This document shows, piece by piece, positions 5,897 to 12,782 of a DNA stretch of 12,842 nt. The stretch lies in the NCBI GenBank assembly GCA_022707725.1, contig JAKJAB010000076.1:1-12842 (forward strand). The letters run 5' to 3'. The notes under the pieces were generated by a model that saw nothing but the letters and a program-made list of their open reading frames with translations, was not told the origin of the DNA and searched no databases. Positions within the stretch are counted from its first letter, which is position 1, and every line of letters begins with the position of its first letter. Position numbers and translations under genes: made by a program. The stretch is from Chloroflexota bacterium. GTDB taxonomy: Bacteria; Chloroflexota; Anaerolineae; B4-G1; SLSP01.

Positions 5897-6648
5897 GCGC
5901 GCGCTACAAACAAGCCGGCGACCTTGTCGATGTGAAACGCCTCGACCGGGTCGATCCAGCCGTTGACGTACGCGGCGATGACGCCATCCGGCGCAACGGC
6001 GACGATGTCGAGAGCGCGGTGGTAGCCAGGTAGCTGCATAAAACAGGCGTAGTCGTCGTCGCTGACCTCACCGACGGTCCACGGTAGCCATACATCGCAT
6101 TGGCCCGCGGCCCGGTTGGAAATTTCATCCGCCGCCACAGCGCGGACTTCAAAACCGGCAGGCAGCGCCACATCGGGAATCGGCTCATCCAACGAGCGCA
6201 GCATGTTCACCTCAGCAAAATCACCGCAATACCGGAATCCATGCTGCTCCAGGAAGGCGATACGTCTGGCGTTATCCTGTCGCGCGCCGGACACAAGATG
6301 ACCACCCCAAAGTTTCGCGTCACGCTGGCGAAGGCCGGCGAGCCGCGCCTCGGTCCACGCCCACGCCTCATCCTCGATGCCGGACCATTCATACGCCGGC
6401 AATATCTGCCAGTTGAAAGCCGGGTCTTCGCCCAACATCGCGTAGCCGACCAGCTTGCCCGCGTCATCGTGCCAGAGGCGGATGTGCTCCTGTGGATTCA
6501 GGTGGCGCGCCACCATAAAGAAGTCGAACAGCAATTCACCGACGTGCGCGTAGCGCCAATCACTGGTCTGCGCGCGCGCTTCCATCAACATGTCCAGCAT
6601 CTGTTGCAGATCGTGTTCAGTTTCATAAAGCCGCGATATCAATGTCAT
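5893..6648 (-). CDS. GNAT-family acetyltransferase-like protein, possibly C-terminally truncated
   Basis: A 251-residue protein with two GNAT-like halves. The first has IRLWHDDAGKLVGYAMLGED and a stretch around residues 115-135 ending in FLEQHGFRYCG, typical of the end of a GNAT domain. The second starts near LPAGFEVRAVAADE (about 160) and reaches the central strand APDGVIAAYVNGWIDP (about 217-232). It then ends in about 20 residues, before the RxxGxG/A acetyl-CoA pyrophosphate loop that I would expect next, and I see no such loop in the first half either. The ATG at 6648 overlaps the VOC stop in an ATGA, so the two are translationally coupled. An in-frame ATG at 6675 is less likely because it lies inside the VOC gene. 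The substrate is unknown, and catalytic activity is doubtful if the truncation is real. Confidence 0.8.
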   Translation of the reverse strand: MTLISRLYETEHDLQQMLDMLMEARAQTSDWRYAHVGELLFDFFMVARHLNPQEHIRLWHDDAGKLVGYAMLGEDPAFNWQILPAYEWSGIEDEAWAWTEARLAGLRQRDAKLWGGHLVSGARQDNARRIAFLEQHGFRYCGDFAEVNMLRSLDEPIPDVALPAGFEVRAVAADEISNRAAGQCDVWLPWTVGEVSDDDYACFMQLPGYHRALDIVAVAPDGVIAAYVNGWIDPVEAFHIDKVAGLFVARA

Positions 6649-7043
6649 GGTGCCTTCAACTCCAAGAGGTCCCACCGGTTCCCGTAGAGGTCTACGAAAA
6701 CGGCGACCGTGCCATACGATTCCGCACGCGGTTCTTCGGTGAACTGAAGCCCGCGCGCCCGCAGCGCATGGTAATCACGCCAAAAGTCGTCTGTGTGCAA
6801 GAACAGGAACACGCGCTCGCCAGTTTGATCGCCGATGCGGGCTGCTTGCTCAGGCGTCGTCGCTTTAGCGAGCAGCAGACACGTTCCGGCATCGCCCGGC
6901 GGGGCGACGCGCACCCAACGTTTGCCACCGTCGAGCATGGTGTCTTCGAGCAGGTCAAAGCCGAGAACGCCAGTGTAAAAGGCAAGCGTCTCGTCGTAGT
7001 CCCGCACGAGAAGCGCAACGTAGCCGATTTTTTGCTTCACCAT
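6645..7043 (-). CDS. VOC superfamily (glyoxalase/bleomycin-resistance fold) protein
   Basis: A 132-residue, single-module-pair VOC protein. It reads IGYVALLVRDYDETLAFYTGVLGF at the start, RWVRVAPPG in the first half, FLHTDDFWRDY in the second and YGNRWDLLEL near the end. In metal-binding VOC enzymes the ligands fall at about residue 8 (here Y8 instead of His), H83 and E128, so one usual ligand is replaced and the metal site may be altered. The family includes glyoxalase I, dioxygenases and antibiotic-binding proteins; nothing here identifies the substrate. The ribosome site is weak (GGAG about 12 nt upstream). The stop overlaps the ATG of the following GNAT gene by 4 nt, so the two proteins are probably made together. 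The palindromic repeat at 7060-7139 lies just upstream. Confidence 0.9.
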   Translation of the reverse strand: MVKQKIGYVALLVRDYDETLAFYTGVLGFDLLEDTMLDGGKRWVRVAPPGDAGTCLLLAKATTPEQAARIGDQTGERVFLFLHTDDFWRDYHALRARGLQFTEEPRAESYGTVAVFVDLYGNRWDLLELKAP

Positions 7044-7059
7044 ATGCCAGTAAGTCTCC

Positions 7060-7139
7060 GGACGCTGATTTTCGCAGGTTCACGCAGATTTTGTCGCTTC
7101 GCGTACATGATCTGCGAAAATCTGCGGAAATCTGCGTCC
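7060..7139. repeat. 80-bp palindromic repeat element made of CGCAGATTT units
   Basis: The arms 7060-7090 and 7109-7139 are inverted copies matching at 25 of 31 positions, beginning GGACGC and ending GCGTCC, with an 18-nt loop. Each arm holds about three units of the form CGCAGATTT. It lies between the VOC start and the last recognisable codon of the truncated FGE fragment. It resembles a REP/MITE-like element and codes for nothing. It could have been inserted or been the site of a deletion that removed the rest of the FGE gene. Confidence 0.8.
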
Positions 7140-7280
7140 AATTTTGGTGACAAGCGTTCTGTCGATCCAGAACTCCGGCAGTTCGAGTTCCTGTTTCGCC
7201 TCGCCAAAGAGGAACTTCCCGGCTGGGATACGCGCCATTGCCTTGCCGGTTTTCTCCCAGATCATCATGTCTTGACTCAT
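7080..7280 (-). pseudogene. Formylglycine-generating-enzyme (FGE-sulfatase) family fragment
   Basis: The frame opened by the ATG at 7280 reads MARIPAGKFLFGEA at residues 15-28 and LELPEFWIDRTLVT at 32-45. This is the characteristic N-terminus of FGE-sulfatase/SUMF1 domain proteins (MVRIPAGEFLMG, then FWID..PVTN). Those domains normally run 200 residues or more. Here similarity ends at about 7146, and the last 21 codons are read from the neighbouring CGCAGATTT palindrome before a stop at 7080. The catalytic cysteines and the whole core are missing. GAGG 9 nt before the ATG could still start translation, but the product should be inactive. The remainder of the gene is not found elsewhere in the window. 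Confidence 0.8.
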
Positions 7281-7330
7281 ACCGATAAGCCTCAGATCAC
7301 ATCATGTAATCGTTACAGAAGATGCTTACA

Positions 7331-8095
7331 CTAACGCTTCACAGCTCCCCACACGATAGCCAGTATCCCACCCGCCACTGCATACGTCAAATTCTGCAGA
7401 ATGCTGTATACCGACCAGAATGTCTGCCACGACCACACCGAACCGTCATTCAGGAGAATGAAGAACGTGTCCATATGGTAGTCTGGCCCGCAATAACGTG
7501 TTACGAAAGAACTTCTGACTCGACCAGGAGCGGGTGGTTTGAGGGCAAACCGGTTTGGTTCCTGTAGAGTCGGACTGCATTTACCCGACCAATAACCCTC
7601 TTGATCGATGGCGATAGGAAGTTGGTCTTCTTTCGACCATCCACACGTACCCCAGTAACAGCTATGCAGGTATAAGCTTCCTGATGCCGTGCGACCGTAA
7701 ACACCACCACTAAGAAGGCCGACGGGGAGCGTTGTGACAAGCTCAGTTAAAGTTTCTGGGGATTGTTCGAGTTGAGTCCAATAATATGCTGGAAGATATT
7801 CGTGAACGTAGGAAGTGGCAAAGCCTAAACCAGCGCCTATCACGAGCAGTAGAACCATAGCAAGGATTGCCTTCCACCAGGCCCCAAAAGGTTTATGGAT
7901 GAAGCGTGACATGAAAAGGCTTAAGGGAAGTCCATAGGACAAGCAAACTGCAAACAACCCTGCTAAAATCCAGGTGGCGTCTGTCGTGCGAATCACCCAT
8001 TCATTCAGCAGGACAAAATAGGCGATACCGCTGACAACAATAACCCAGAGGATTATCTTGGTAGATTTAGGAACTTGTTTGCGTAGGGCATCCAT
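7331..8095 (-). CDS. Membrane protein of unknown function with a cysteine-containing extracytoplasmic domain
   Basis: A 254-residue protein I do not recognise. It has three hydrophobic helices at about 14-30, 41-62 and 75-95, a polar region of about 130 residues, and a last helix near 234-251 ending in VKR. The polar region has four cysteines (in HSCYWGTCGW, SGKCSP and RYCGPD) that could form disulfides, short beta-like strands (GSLYLHS), a PPAPGRV turn and ILLNDGSVWSW, which recalls beta-propeller or RCC1-type strands. This suggests a surface-exposed sensor or binding domain on a membrane anchor. The ATG at 8095 has GGAGG 10 nt upstream. It starts 40 nt after argH on the same strand. Three hand-counted 60-base lines (7861-8040) are 47-50% GC against 60-75% in two argH lines, suggesting different ancestry. 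Confidence 0.8.
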   Translation of the reverse strand: MDALRKQVPKSTKIILWVIVVSGIAYFVLLNEWVIRTTDATWILAGLFAVCLSYGLPLSLFMSRFIHKPFGAWWKAILAMVLLLVIGAGLGFATSYVHEYLPAYYWTQLEQSPETLTELVTTLPVGLLSGGVYGRTASGSLYLHSCYWGTCGWSKEDQLPIAIDQEGYWSGKCSPTLQEPNRFALKPPAPGRVRSSFVTRYCGPDYHMDTFFILLNDGSVWSWQTFWSVYSILQNLTYAVAGGILAIVWGAVKR

Positions 8096-8135
8096 CGTGA
8101 TCTATCCTCCAACAACGTCGAATTACAGAACGTTT

Positions 8136-9515
8136 TTAAGCCTTTGTATCCAAAACCGCCTTAGCCGCCGCGATCTGCGCCTTGACCGCCGCCGTCGCCG
8201 TGCCGCCGGGCGCGGAACGCTGCTCGACCGCGCGGCGGAAGTCCAGCACCTCGTGAACATCGTCGCCGAAGTGTGGCGAGAGGGCGCGGTAGTCGTCCAC
8301 GGTGAGGTCACGCAGGCCACAGCCCCGCTCTCCGGCCAGGCGCACGGCCTGCCCGACGATGTGATGTCCCTGACGGAAGGGCAAGCCCCGACGCGCCAGG
8401 TAATCCGCCAGTTCCGTCGCCAGCAGGTCATCGTGCAGCGCGGACGCCATCCGCTCCGGGTGGATGCGCAGCGTGGCGACGACGCCCGCCACGATTGGCA
8501 ACTCGAGTTCCAGCGTGTCCAGTGTGTCGAAGAGCGGTTCTTTGTCTTCCTGCAAGTCCTTGTCGTAGGAGCTGGGCAGTCCTTTGAGCGTCGTCAGCAG
8601 CGCCACAAGGTTGCCTACCACGCGCCCGGTCTTGCCGCGCGCCAGTTCGAGCGAGTCGGGGTTCTTCTTCTGCGGCATGATGCTGGAACCGGTGCTGTAG
8701 GCGTCGTCGAGTTCCACGAAACCGAACTCCGCCGTCGCGTAGAGGACGAGGTCTTCCGCCAGACGGCTGAGGTGCGTCTGGAGCAGCGCCGCCCAGAAGA
8801 GAATCTCGGCGATGAAGTCCCGGTCGGAGACGGCGTCGAGGCTGTTTTCGCTGATGCGGTCGAAACCCAATTCCGCCGCCAGCGCCGCGCGGTCGATACC
8901 GAAGGTGTTGCCCGCCAGCGCCGCGCCGCCCAAGGGCATCACGGAGACGCGCCTGGTCAGGTCGTCCAGCCGCTCGACGTCGCGCTGGAGCATCCAGAAA
9001 AAGCTCATCAGCCAGTGGGCGAACAAAATCGGCTGCGCGGGTTGCAGGTGCGTGTAGCCAGGCATCATCACGTCGAGATGCGCTTCGGCTTTGTCAACGA
9101 TAGCGAGCTGCACGCCCCGCAGATGTTCGCGCAGCACGGGAATCCGCGAGAGCAGGTACAGGCGCACATCCGTCGCCACCTGGTCATTGCGGCTACGACC
9201 CGTGTGCAGTTTGCCCGCCGCCTCGCCGATGAGTTCGCCCAGACGGCGCTCCACGGCAGTGTGGATGTCTTCGTCGGACGGCAAAACGGCGAACGTTCCA
9301 GCGTCGAATTCGGCCTCGACGGCTTCGAGGCCGTCCACAATCGCCGTCGCCTCATCCGCCGTGAGGATGCCCACGCGCTCCAGCGCCCGCGCGTAGGCGA
9401 TGCTGCCCGCGATGTCCGCCACATACAGCCGCCAATCGAAGCCGATAGAAGCGTCGAAGCGTTCCAGAAGCGTGTCGGTGGCTTTACCGAAGCGTCCACC
9501 CCAAAGTTTGCTCAT
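8136..9515 (-). CDS. argH: Argininosuccinate lyase
   Basis: ArgH splits argininosuccinate into arginine and fumarate, the last step of arginine synthesis. At 459 residues it is the standard length, starting MSKLWGGRFGKATD as most ArgH proteins do. It carries HTGRSRNDQVATD, the substrate-binding THLQPAQP segment and the superfamily signature GSSIMPQKKNPD, with the catalytic serine pair at S277-S278. It should form a homotetramer. The ATG at 9515 has AGGGAGA 6 nt upstream; an in-frame extension to 9590 adds residues encoded by the repeat-containing spacer and is rejected. argG lies 75 nt upstream on the same strand, so the pair is likely one operon. Confidence 0.98.
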   Translation of the reverse strand: MSKLWGGRFGKATDTLLERFDASIGFDWRLYVADIAGSIAYARALERVGILTADEATAIVDGLEAVEAEFDAGTFAVLPSDEDIHTAVERRLGELIGEAAGKLHTGRSRNDQVATDVRLYLLSRIPVLREHLRGVQLAIVDKAEAHLDVMMPGYTHLQPAQPILFAHWLMSFFWMLQRDVERLDDLTRRVSVMPLGGAALAGNTFGIDRAALAAELGFDRISENSLDAVSDRDFIAEILFWAALLQTHLSRLAEDLVLYATAEFGFVELDDAYSTGSSIMPQKKNPDSLELARGKTGRVVGNLVALLTTLKGLPSSYDKDLQEDKEPLFDTLDTLELELPIVAGVVATLRIHPERMASALHDDLLATELADYLARRGLPFRQGHHIVGQAVRLAGERGCGLRDLTVDDYRALSPHFGDDVHEVLDFRRAVEQRSAPGGTATAAVKAQIAAAKAVLDTKA

Positions 9516-9539
9516 AGGTATCTCCCTGTATGCTCTGTC

Positions 9540-9584
9540 AACGGATTCGAACGGATTTTTTCCCGTTTCATCCGTTAAGTCCGT
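9540..9584. repeat. AACGGAT repeat cluster between argG and argH
   Basis: AACGGATT occurs at 9540-9547 and 9550-9557, ATCCGTT at 9570-9576 in the opposite orientation, and a partial TCCGT at 9580-9584. The inner pair (9550-9556 with 9570-9576) gives a 7-bp stem with a 13-nt loop. It fills most of the argG-argH spacer. A role as an mRNA processing or stability hairpin is possible; no T-run makes it a terminator. Confidence 0.55.
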
Positions 9585-9590
9585 GGACAC

Positions 9591-10853
9591 TTAATCCCGC
9601 TTGAACGCGCCGAAGTCCGGCTGCTCGTAATCGGATTTTCCCAAGCCCTCGATGTCGAGCAGCGCCCTCACTTTGAGTGGCAGGCCAAAGAGGTGGATGA
9701 AGCCCTCGGCGTCGCTCTGCTGGTAGACGTCGTCCTGCCCGAAGGTGGCGTAATCCTCGCGGTAGAGCGAGTACGGCGACTTGCGCCCGACGACGGTGCA
9801 ACTGCCCTTGTACAGCTTCAGACGCACGCTGCCGGTGACGTTCTGCATCAGGCTGTCCACGAACGCATCCAGCGCGGTGCGCAGCGGGGTGAACCACTGG
9901 CCATAGTACACCATCTCCGCGTACTTCTCGGCGACCACGTCCTTGTAGTGCAGCGACTCGCGGTCGAGGCACAGCGTCTCCAGCGCGCGCAGGGCCGCGT
10001 AGAGGATCGCGCCGCCGGGCGTCTCGTAGACGCCGCGCGATTTGATGCCCACCAGCCGGTTCTCGACCATATCCAGCCGCCCCACCCCATGCGCGCCGCC
10101 AAGTTTGTTGAGCTGCGTGACCAATTCCACCGGGCCGCGCGAGACGCCGTCCAGCCGCACCGGGATGCCGGACTTGAAGTCGATCTCGATGTAGAGCGGC
10201 TTATCCGGGGCCTTTTCCGGCGCGACGGTCAACTGGAACATCGCCTCTTCCGGCTCCGTCCACGGATTTTCCAGGATGTGGCCTTCGTGACTGAGGTGCC
10301 AGAGGTTGCGGTCGCGGCTGTAGACCGACTTGCCCGTGGAGGTGACGGGGACGCCGTGGGCGGTCGCGTAGGCCAGCGCGTCCTCCCGCGAGCGGATGTC
10401 CCACTCGCGCCACGGGGCGATGACGGTGAGGCGCGGATCGAGCGCCATCACGCCCAACTCGAAGCGCACCTGATCGTTGCCCTTGCCCGTCGCGCCGTGG
10501 GCGACCGCGTCCGCGCCTTCCAGTTCCGCGATCTCCACCATGCGCTTGGCGATGAGCGGGCGCGCAAACGACGTGCCGAGCAGGTATTGCCGTTCGTAAA
10601 TCGCGCCGGCCCGCAGCGTAGGGAAGACGAAATCGGTGACGAACTCGTTGCGCAGGTCTTCCACGTAGGATTTCACCGCGCCGCTGATCCGCGCCTTCTC
10701 CGGCAGGCCGCTCAGTTCCTCTTCCTGCCCCAAATCCGCAGTGAACGTGACCACCTCACACTGATAGTTCTCGATCAGCCACGGCACAATACACGACGTA
10801 TCCAGCCCCCCCGAATACGCCAAAATCACTTTGGAAACCTTTTTCTTTGCCAT
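9591..10853 (-). CDS. argG: Argininosuccinate synthase
   Basis: ArgG joins citrulline and aspartate using ATP, giving argininosuccinate for ArgH. The 420-residue protein, slightly longer than the common 400, starts MAKKKVSKVILAYSGGLDTS. The PP-loop AYSGGLDTS at residues 12-20 binds ATP. GATGKGNDQVRFE, the citrulline/aspartate-contacting region, follows at about 120-132, then PWREWD and SVYSRDRNLWHLSHEG. The ATG at 10853 has GGAGGAG 2-4 nt upstream. argH follows 75 nt downstream on the same strand; the Eis-like acetyltransferase gene ends 87 nt upstream, and a strong inverted repeat lies between them. I saw no convincing arginine-repressor operator, so regulation is unclear. Confidence 0.98.
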   Translation of the reverse strand: MAKKKVSKVILAYSGGLDTSCIVPWLIENYQCEVVTFTADLGQEEELSGLPEKARISGAVKSYVEDLRNEFVTDFVFPTLRAGAIYERQYLLGTSFARPLIAKRMVEIAELEGADAVAHGATGKGNDQVRFELGVMALDPRLTVIAPWREWDIRSREDALAYATAHGVPVTSTGKSVYSRDRNLWHLSHEGHILENPWTEPEEAMFQLTVAPEKAPDKPLYIEIDFKSGIPVRLDGVSRGPVELVTQLNKLGGAHGVGRLDMVENRLVGIKSRGVYETPGGAILYAALRALETLCLDRESLHYKDVVAEKYAEMVYYGQWFTPLRTALDAFVDSLMQNVTGSVRLKLYKGSCTVVGRKSPYSLYREDYATFGQDDVYQQSDAEGFIHLFGLPLKVRALLDIEGLGKSDYEQPDFGAFKRD

Positions 10854-10867
10854 CTCTCCTCCAGGCC

Positions 10868-10937
10868 GTTGAAAGTTGAAGGTTTCAAGTTGAAAGTTAA
10901 GAATTTGAGAACGATCGAACTTTTAACTTTCAACTTG
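10868..10937. repeat. GTTGAAA heptamer repeats with a 15-bp perfect inverted repeat
   Basis: CAAGTTGAAAGTTAA (10886-10900) and TTAACTTTCAACTTG (10923-10937) are perfect inverted copies around a 22-nt spacer containing CGATCG. To the left, 10868-10881 reads as two further heptamers, GTTGAAA and GTTGAAG. The block starts 3 nt after the stop of the Eis-like gene and ends 14 nt before the argG start. As RNA it would form a long hairpin before the argG ribosome site, without a T-run. Confidence 0.75.
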
Positions 10938-10940
10938 TAA

Positions 10941-12287
10941 CTACGCTACCGGCCACACATACGACGCTTGCTTTGGAAACAGCGCATCGAGTAACAAGCG
11001 CGCTTCAAGACGCCCGCCGCAATCGGGGAAGGCTGCCATCAGTTCTGCCAGCGAATGGTAGCCAAACACCAGTTGCAGGAACGTCAACGGGGGGAACTCG
11101 GTGGATGACTCGGTGTTGTCCGGTTCCCAGGACTGCGCCTCTGCCAGCCGGCCTTTCTCGAAAACGAGATGCAGGCCGCTGCGGTAGAAATTCAGCCGTA
11201 GTTCGCCGGAATAGCCCGCCATTATCGAGCGCGCCAGACGCTCCCCCAGCACCGGCGCAATCAGCTTCAGGAATCCCGGCAGGTCGGCGACGCGTATGTA
11301 CCAGCTGTACGGCTTGCGGTATTGCGGCAGCCATTCCTGCGTTACGATCGGATAACACGGATGTTCGCGGCCCAGCAAGAAGATCAGCCGTTCGAAAGGC
11401 GTGTCGGCTTCGGACTTGTAGTAGGTCCCATAAGTTGCCCCCACCGTTTTGAGATAGCGCATGACACAAGGCGTCACTTCCCACCACGAAACGCCCGGAT
11501 CGAGTTCGTAAACCCACAGCGCCAGCGTATTGCCCCAGCGGACGTTGGGGTGCACCAGATAGCCCACTGGTGTGTTTTCTGCGTCGGCGATGATGTTCAC
11601 CTGCGTCTCCATGCCGCTCTCAGGTGAGCGTCCCGCCATCTCGTATCGCCACATCGCCGCATCGCGCATACAGTGGATCAGGTGACGTTTAGCCGCGTAC
11701 GCATCCACAGTTTGCAAGAAAGGGATGTCCTTTGACGTTGCCGGGCGCACCGTGTAGGACTCGGTGGCGTCATCCTTCAACGCCGGCACACTGAACAGCG
11801 GGCCGGCGTATCCACCGTGCATGTCCAACGCCATCTCGTAGCCGAACTGGCGATAGTAGTACGGGATGCCGGTGATCCCCTGCATTTTGTGCCCGCGCTC
11901 CTCGCTCCAGCGATGCAATACCTCGAACTGCGCCCGGACCAGGCCGCGATTGCGGTAGTCGGGGTGCGTTCCCACCAGCTCCGGGCGGCCCACCGGAATT
12001 TCGATGCTGCCATACGACCACGTCTGGGCGATCAGGTTGGTGCTGGAGACGATCATGCCGGCGGCGGTGTCTTCCACCACCAGGAAATCCTCCGGCTTGA
12101 ACGTCGGATGGGGTTCGAGCAGCAGATCGCGCGTCCAGACTGCGACGCCCTCGTCGGGCTCGTCCCAGCCGAAATCGCTGTGGACGTGGCCGTTGAATTC
12201 GGCCAGGGCCTCGGCGTCCGCCGCCATCGCTGAGCGCAAAATCAAGCCATTGCCTAAATCACGGATTACACTGTTGTTATCAACCAT
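10941..12287 (-). CDS. Eis-like multi-domain GNAT acetyltransferase
   Basis: A 448-residue protein with the layout of Eis-type acetyltransferases: a first GNAT domain, a second degenerate GNAT domain and a C-terminal sterol-carrier-like domain. The first contains ELVGTHPDYRNRGLVRAQFE at about residues 105-124, whose RNRGLV is the acetyl-CoA pyrophosphate loop (last position V instead of G/A), then GITGIPYYYRQFGYEMA. The second starts near SYTVRPATSKDIPFL. The end has GELRLNFYRSGLHLVFEKG (about 360-380) and ends near VWPVA. Eis enzymes acetylate amines such as aminoglycosides, but many relatives have unknown substrates. The ATG at 12287 with GAGGG nearby is preferred over the in-frame ATGs at 12314 and 12341, which lie beside the G/C-run hairpin. 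Confidence 0.9.
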   Translation of the reverse strand: MVDNNSVIRDLGNGLILRSAMAADAEALAEFNGHVHSDFGWDEPDEGVAVWTRDLLLEPHPTFKPEDFLVVEDTAAGMIVSSTNLIAQTWSYGSIEIPVGRPELVGTHPDYRNRGLVRAQFEVLHRWSEERGHKMQGITGIPYYYRQFGYEMALDMHGGYAGPLFSVPALKDDATESYTVRPATSKDIPFLQTVDAYAAKRHLIHCMRDAAMWRYEMAGRSPESGMETQVNIIADAENTPVGYLVHPNVRWGNTLALWVYELDPGVSWWEVTPCVMRYLKTVGATYGTYYKSEADTPFERLIFLLGREHPCYPIVTQEWLPQYRKPYSWYIRVADLPGFLKLIAPVLGERLARSIMAGYSGELRLNFYRSGLHLVFEKGRLAEAQSWEPDNTESSTEFPPLTFLQLVFGYHSLAELMAAFPDCGGRLEARLLLDALFPKQASYVWPVA

Positions 12288-12323
12288 GAATCCCTCGAAC
12301 AACAAAAAACGCATCGTCTCAAT

Positions 12324-12346
12324 AAAAAGGGGGACCCCCACTCCCC
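12324..12346 (-). terminator. Weak second terminator or leader hairpin
   Basis: On the minus strand GGGGA (12342-12346) can pair with TCCCC (12330-12334) around a 7-nt loop, followed after one more C by TTTTT (12324-12328). It lies downstream of the perfect hairpin at 12368-12391 and 37 nt upstream of the Eis-like start. The stem is short, so this is tentative. Confidence 0.4.
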
Positions 12347-12367
12347 AGATCTTGAGATGATACCAAA

Positions 12368-12391
12368 GACCCTGGCGTTGCCGCCAGGGTC
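12368..12391 (-). terminator. Terminator-like hairpin after the DUF6379-like gene
   Basis: GACCCTGGCG (12368-12377) and CGCCAGGGTC (12382-12391) are a perfect 10-bp stem; on the minus strand the loop is the stable tetraloop GCAA. It lies 10 nt after the stop codon. Only TTTGG follows, so termination may be partial or may rely on the T-run at 12324-12328. Confidence 0.7.
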
Positions 12392-12401
12392 ACTCTGGCG
12401 C

Positions 12402-12764
12402 TTACGCTACTGTATCGGTGATCGGGAACCCCAACGATCCCAATTCGGGCACGTTCACCTGCATCACAATGCTGTGCTCGCCGGGTTCCAGCGCGCCGGG
12501 GACGTAGATCGTCATCACCGCGCCGTAGCCCACATACATCGACGACGCCCACGTGATCTCCGTCACCGGGCGGACTTTGCCGTTCAGCTCGACGGTCGCG
12601 CCTTCCAGCGGGCGCGCCTCGCCATCCACCGTGAACTTGGTGATGCCGCTGATGGAGCCTGAATCGATGAGGTTCTTCACCTGGAAGACGAAGCCCTCGC
12701 CCTGATTCTTCAAGCTGCCGGCCACGTACAGCTTCTTCAACGCATCGGATGACATATTGTACAT
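12402..12764 (-). CDS. Small beta-rich protein, possibly DUF6379 (C-glycoside deglycosidase beta-subunit-like)
   Basis: A 120-residue soluble protein without signal peptide or membrane segment, starting MYNMSSDALKKLYVAGSLKN. It looks like a single beta-sandwich, with strands GFVFQVKNLI, ITKFTVDGE, GAVMTIYVPG and HSIVMQVNVPEL, and a LEPGEHSI turn near the end. Strand order, TVDGE followed by a proline, and the PGEH turn resemble DUF6379 proteins, which include the small beta subunit of C-glycoside deglycosidases. The alpha subunit (a TIM-barrel isomerase-like protein) is not in this window and could lie beyond the right edge. AAGGAGG 6 nt before the ATG makes the start secure. It is followed by a perfect hairpin, and its upstream region carries the GGTTACT heptamer array. 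Confidence 0.75.
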   Translation of the reverse strand: MYNMSSDALKKLYVAGSLKNQGEGFVFQVKNLIDSGSISGITKFTVDGEARPLEGATVELNGKVRPVTEITWASSMYVGYGAVMTIYVPGALEPGEHSIVMQVNVPELGSLGFPITDTVA

Positions 12765-12782
12765 TGGATACCTCCTTGAAAT

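Noticed and set aside
8058..9578. Plus-strand frame of about 500 codons opposite argH
   Set aside because: It is a GC-rich shadow of argH, with an Arg/Gln/His/Val-rich translation typical of antisense frames and no ribosome site.
9693..10940. Plus-strand frame of about 415 codons opposite argG
   Set aside because: It is a shadow of argG with the same skewed composition; argG has full family motifs.
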